A stretch of 13,265 bases of DNA from Actinomycetes bacterium (GTDB lineage Bacteria > Actinomycetota > Acidimicrobiia > Acidimicrobiales > Microtrichaceae): NCBI GenBank assembly GCA_023434535.1, contig JAEYSR010000010.1, positions 1 to 13,265 on the forward strand, written 5' to 3'. Of the stretch, positions 11,979 to 13,265 are shown one piece after another. A model generated the notes under the pieces. It did not search any database. It saw only the letters and a list, made by a program, of their open reading frames with translations, and was not told where the DNA came from. The translations under genes were made by a program, and so were the position numbers. Numbering within the stretch: the stretch's first letter is position 1; each line of letters starts with the position of its first letter.

Positions 11979-12443
11979 GTGCACGCACTCATCGCCACCG
12001 ACGGCTCCGACGTCTCGATCGAGGCGGCCCGCAAGGGGATCGAGCTGCTCAACCCGACCAAGGTCACGCTGCTCACGGTCGCCGACACCAGCGTCGCCGA
12101 GGACTCGGGCGCCGGCGGCTTCGAGGGCAACCTGCTCTCGCCCGCCGAGGCCGAGCAGGCGCGCACGGCCATCCTCGACGAGGGCGACGACGAGCTGGCT
12201 GGGACCATCCAGGCGATGGGCGTCGATCCGTCGATCGTCGAGCGGAAGCTGGTCGAGGGGGCGTCGGGCCAGATGATCGTCCACGTCGCCGGCGAGCTCG
12301 GCGTCGACGTCATCGTCGTGGGCTCCCACGGCAAGGGCTGGTTCAAGCGGGTGGTGATCGGCTCGATCAGCGAGTACGTCGTGCACCACTCGAACGTGCC
12401 GGTGCTCGTGATCCGCAACGAGCCGGCCGACTCCAAGGACTGA
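11979..12443 (+). CDS. Universal stress protein (UspA family), single domain
   Basis: This 154-aa protein has an adenine-nucleotide-binding alpha/beta fold of the UspA family. The N-terminal strand HALIATDGSDVSIEAARKG (2-20) has the conserved D8 before the first helix. The ATP motif G-x2-G-x9-G-S/T is complete as G115, G118, G128 and S129, followed by VVHHSNVPVLVIR (134-146). The complete motif suggests an ATP-binding subtype rather than a UspA-like non-binder. GTG 11979 is supported by GGAGG at 11970-11974. In this family roles include stress tolerance and dormancy, but no specific partner is shown. xseA follows after 7 bp and is probably cotranscribed. Unlike most genes here it has a real leader and Shine-Dalgarno, so its translation may be controlled separately. 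Confidence 0.93.
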   Translation: MHALIATDGSDVSIEAARKGIELLNPTKVTLLTVADTSVAEDSGAGGFEGNLLSPAEAEQARTAILDEGDDELAGTIQAMGVDPSIVERKLVEGASGQMIVHVAGELGVDVIVVGSHGKGWFKRVVIGSISEYVVHHSNVPVLVIRNEPADSKD

Positions 12444-12450
12444 GCCCACC

Positions 12451-13265
12451 ATCGAACACGAGACCCGGACCTGGTCGGTCGGCGAGCTGCACGAGGCCCT
12501 CAACGGCCTGCTCGAGCACGTCTTCGGCGACGTCGTGTGGGTGGAGGGGGAGCTGGCCGACCTGTCGCGGTCGAAGGCCGGCCACGTCTACTTCCGGCTG
12601 GTCGAGGTCGACCCCGATGAGGGGATGCGGAGTCGATCCGACGCGTCGCGCCCGGCGCTGTCGGTGACGCTGTTCGACTCGCAGCGTCGCGACGTCAACC
12701 GGTTCCTGCGCTCCCAGGGCGACCCGATCCGCATGGGCGACGGGATCCGGGTGCGCATCGGCGGCCGCCTCGCGACCTACGCCGCCCGCTCGACCGTGCA
12801 GCTGATCATGGACCGGATCGACCCGGCCTTCACGCTCGGGCTGCTGGGCCAGGAGCGGGTCCGGCTCCTGGCCGCGCTCGAGGAGGAGGGCCTGCTGCGA
12901 CGCAACGCCGGGACGCACCTCCCGGTGGTGCCGCTGCACATAGGTCTCATCACCAGCGTCGGGAGCGCGGCGCACGCGGACGCGCTCCACGAGCTGTCGA
13001 CCTCCGGCGTGGGCTTCAGGGTGAGCACCTTCGACGCCCGCACGCAGGGCGCCGACGCGCCGGCCTCGATGGTCGCGGCGATCCGCACCGCGGCGTGGCA
13101 CCGGGTCGACGTCGTGCTGCTGGTGCGGGGTGGGGGCGCGGCCACGGACCTGGCGGCGTTCGACGACGAGTCGGTCGCCCGGGCGATCTCCGACTCGCCC
13201 GTCCCGGTCCTGACCGGGATCGGCCACGAGACCGATCGCAGCGTCGCCGACGAGGTGGCGCACAC
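12451..13265 (+). CDS. xseA: Exodeoxyribonuclease VII large subunit (partial, C-terminus beyond window; start codon uncertain)
   Basis: This is the large subunit of the single-strand exonuclease VII (with XseB), acting in mismatch repair and recombination. The N-terminal OB-fold is present: TWSVGELHEALNGLLEHVF, then VVWVEGELADLSRSKAGHVY, then GDGIRVRIGGRLATY. The start of the nuclease domain follows, with GLITSVGSAAHADAL, the RGGGAATDLAAFDDE motif and GIGHETDRSVADEVAH just before the window edge. The frame is open with no internal stop. There is no ATG, GTG or TTG in frame between the preceding in-frame stop (12409-12411) and the conserved N-terminus. ATC at 12451, 7 bp after the uspA stop, is placed where a start is expected and is used here provisionally. 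The first GTG (12535) would delete the first 28 conserved-region residues. It is likely an operon with uspA. Confidence 0.88.
   Translation, partial: MEHETRTWSVGELHEALNGLLEHVFGDVVWVEGELADLSRSKAGHVYFRLVEVDPDEGMRSRSDASRPALSVTLFDSQRRDVNRFLRSQGDPIRMGDGIRVRIGGRLATYAARSTVQLIMDRIDPAFTLGLLGQERVRLLAALEEEGLLRRNAGTHLPVVPLHIGLITSVGSAAHADALHELSTSGVGFRVSTFDARTQGADAPASMVAAIRTAAWHRVDVVLLVRGGGAATDLAAFDDESVARAISDSPVPVLTGIGHETDRSVADEVAH

Noticed and set aside
9343..11988. Minus-strand open frame of 881 codons opposite the third ABC gene
   Set aside because: It is antisense to a motif-complete exporter, overlaps uppP in another frame, and is low-complexity.

Overview
The window is chromosomal DNA from a high-GC Gram-positive bacterium, most likely an actinobacterium (an Acidimicrobiia-like lineage is my guess). 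The grounds are strong G/C bias at third codon positions, frequent GTG starts, TANNNT -10 elements placed directly before start codons, and tRNA genes that encode CCA. The class-level guess is inference and cannot be confirmed from the sequence alone. Coding density is high and no stretch over 300 bases lacks a gene. I see no transposase, phage gene or CRISPR array.

Left part (1-4150), a housekeeping RNA/replication block. dnaX (partial, minus strand) lies downstream of an unrecognised 171-aa gene and tRNA-Ser(GGA), all on the minus strand. Divergent from that tRNA is the small SRP RNA (plus strand). Next come a divergent marR / FMN-split-barrel oxidoreductase pair sharing a 51-bp control region, tadA (tRNA adenosine-34 deaminase), and a second serine tRNA, tRNA-Ser(CGA), with a strong hairpin terminator. 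The tadA / SRP RNA / dnaX neighbourhood is also known in Firmicutes, but here orientations are scrambled and the two tRNA-Ser genes bracket the segment in inverted orientation.

Middle part (4150-8700), a TetR-controlled efflux operon. tetR is followed after 2 bp by two ABC half-exporters. Their sequence motifs fit together as an asymmetric heterodimer: subunit 1 has a degenerate Walker B and switch position, and subunit 2 has a degenerate signature. The junction between the subunits carries a small hairpin-bearing insertion that creates a 25-codon micro-ORF overlapping both neighbours. The operon ends in two perfect 54-bp direct repeats.

Right part (8700-13265). uppP (undecaprenyl-diphosphatase, minus strand, with an unusual N-terminal extension) converges on the efflux operon. 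Divergent from it is a third, motif-complete ABC exporter, followed by a universal stress protein gene and the start of xseA (exonuclease VII large subunit, partial), which has no ATG/GTG/TTG codon where its conserved N-terminus begins.

The most striking window-wide pattern is transcriptional. Six of the nine protein genes that seem to have their own promoter have a TANNNT hexamer ending 6-8 nt before the start codon, which predicts leaderless mRNAs. Both tRNA-Ser genes have the same element 7 nt before the mature 5' end. I do not find a clearly new defence or metabolic system; the novelty candidates are the repeat and RNA architectures and the translation-start oddities.
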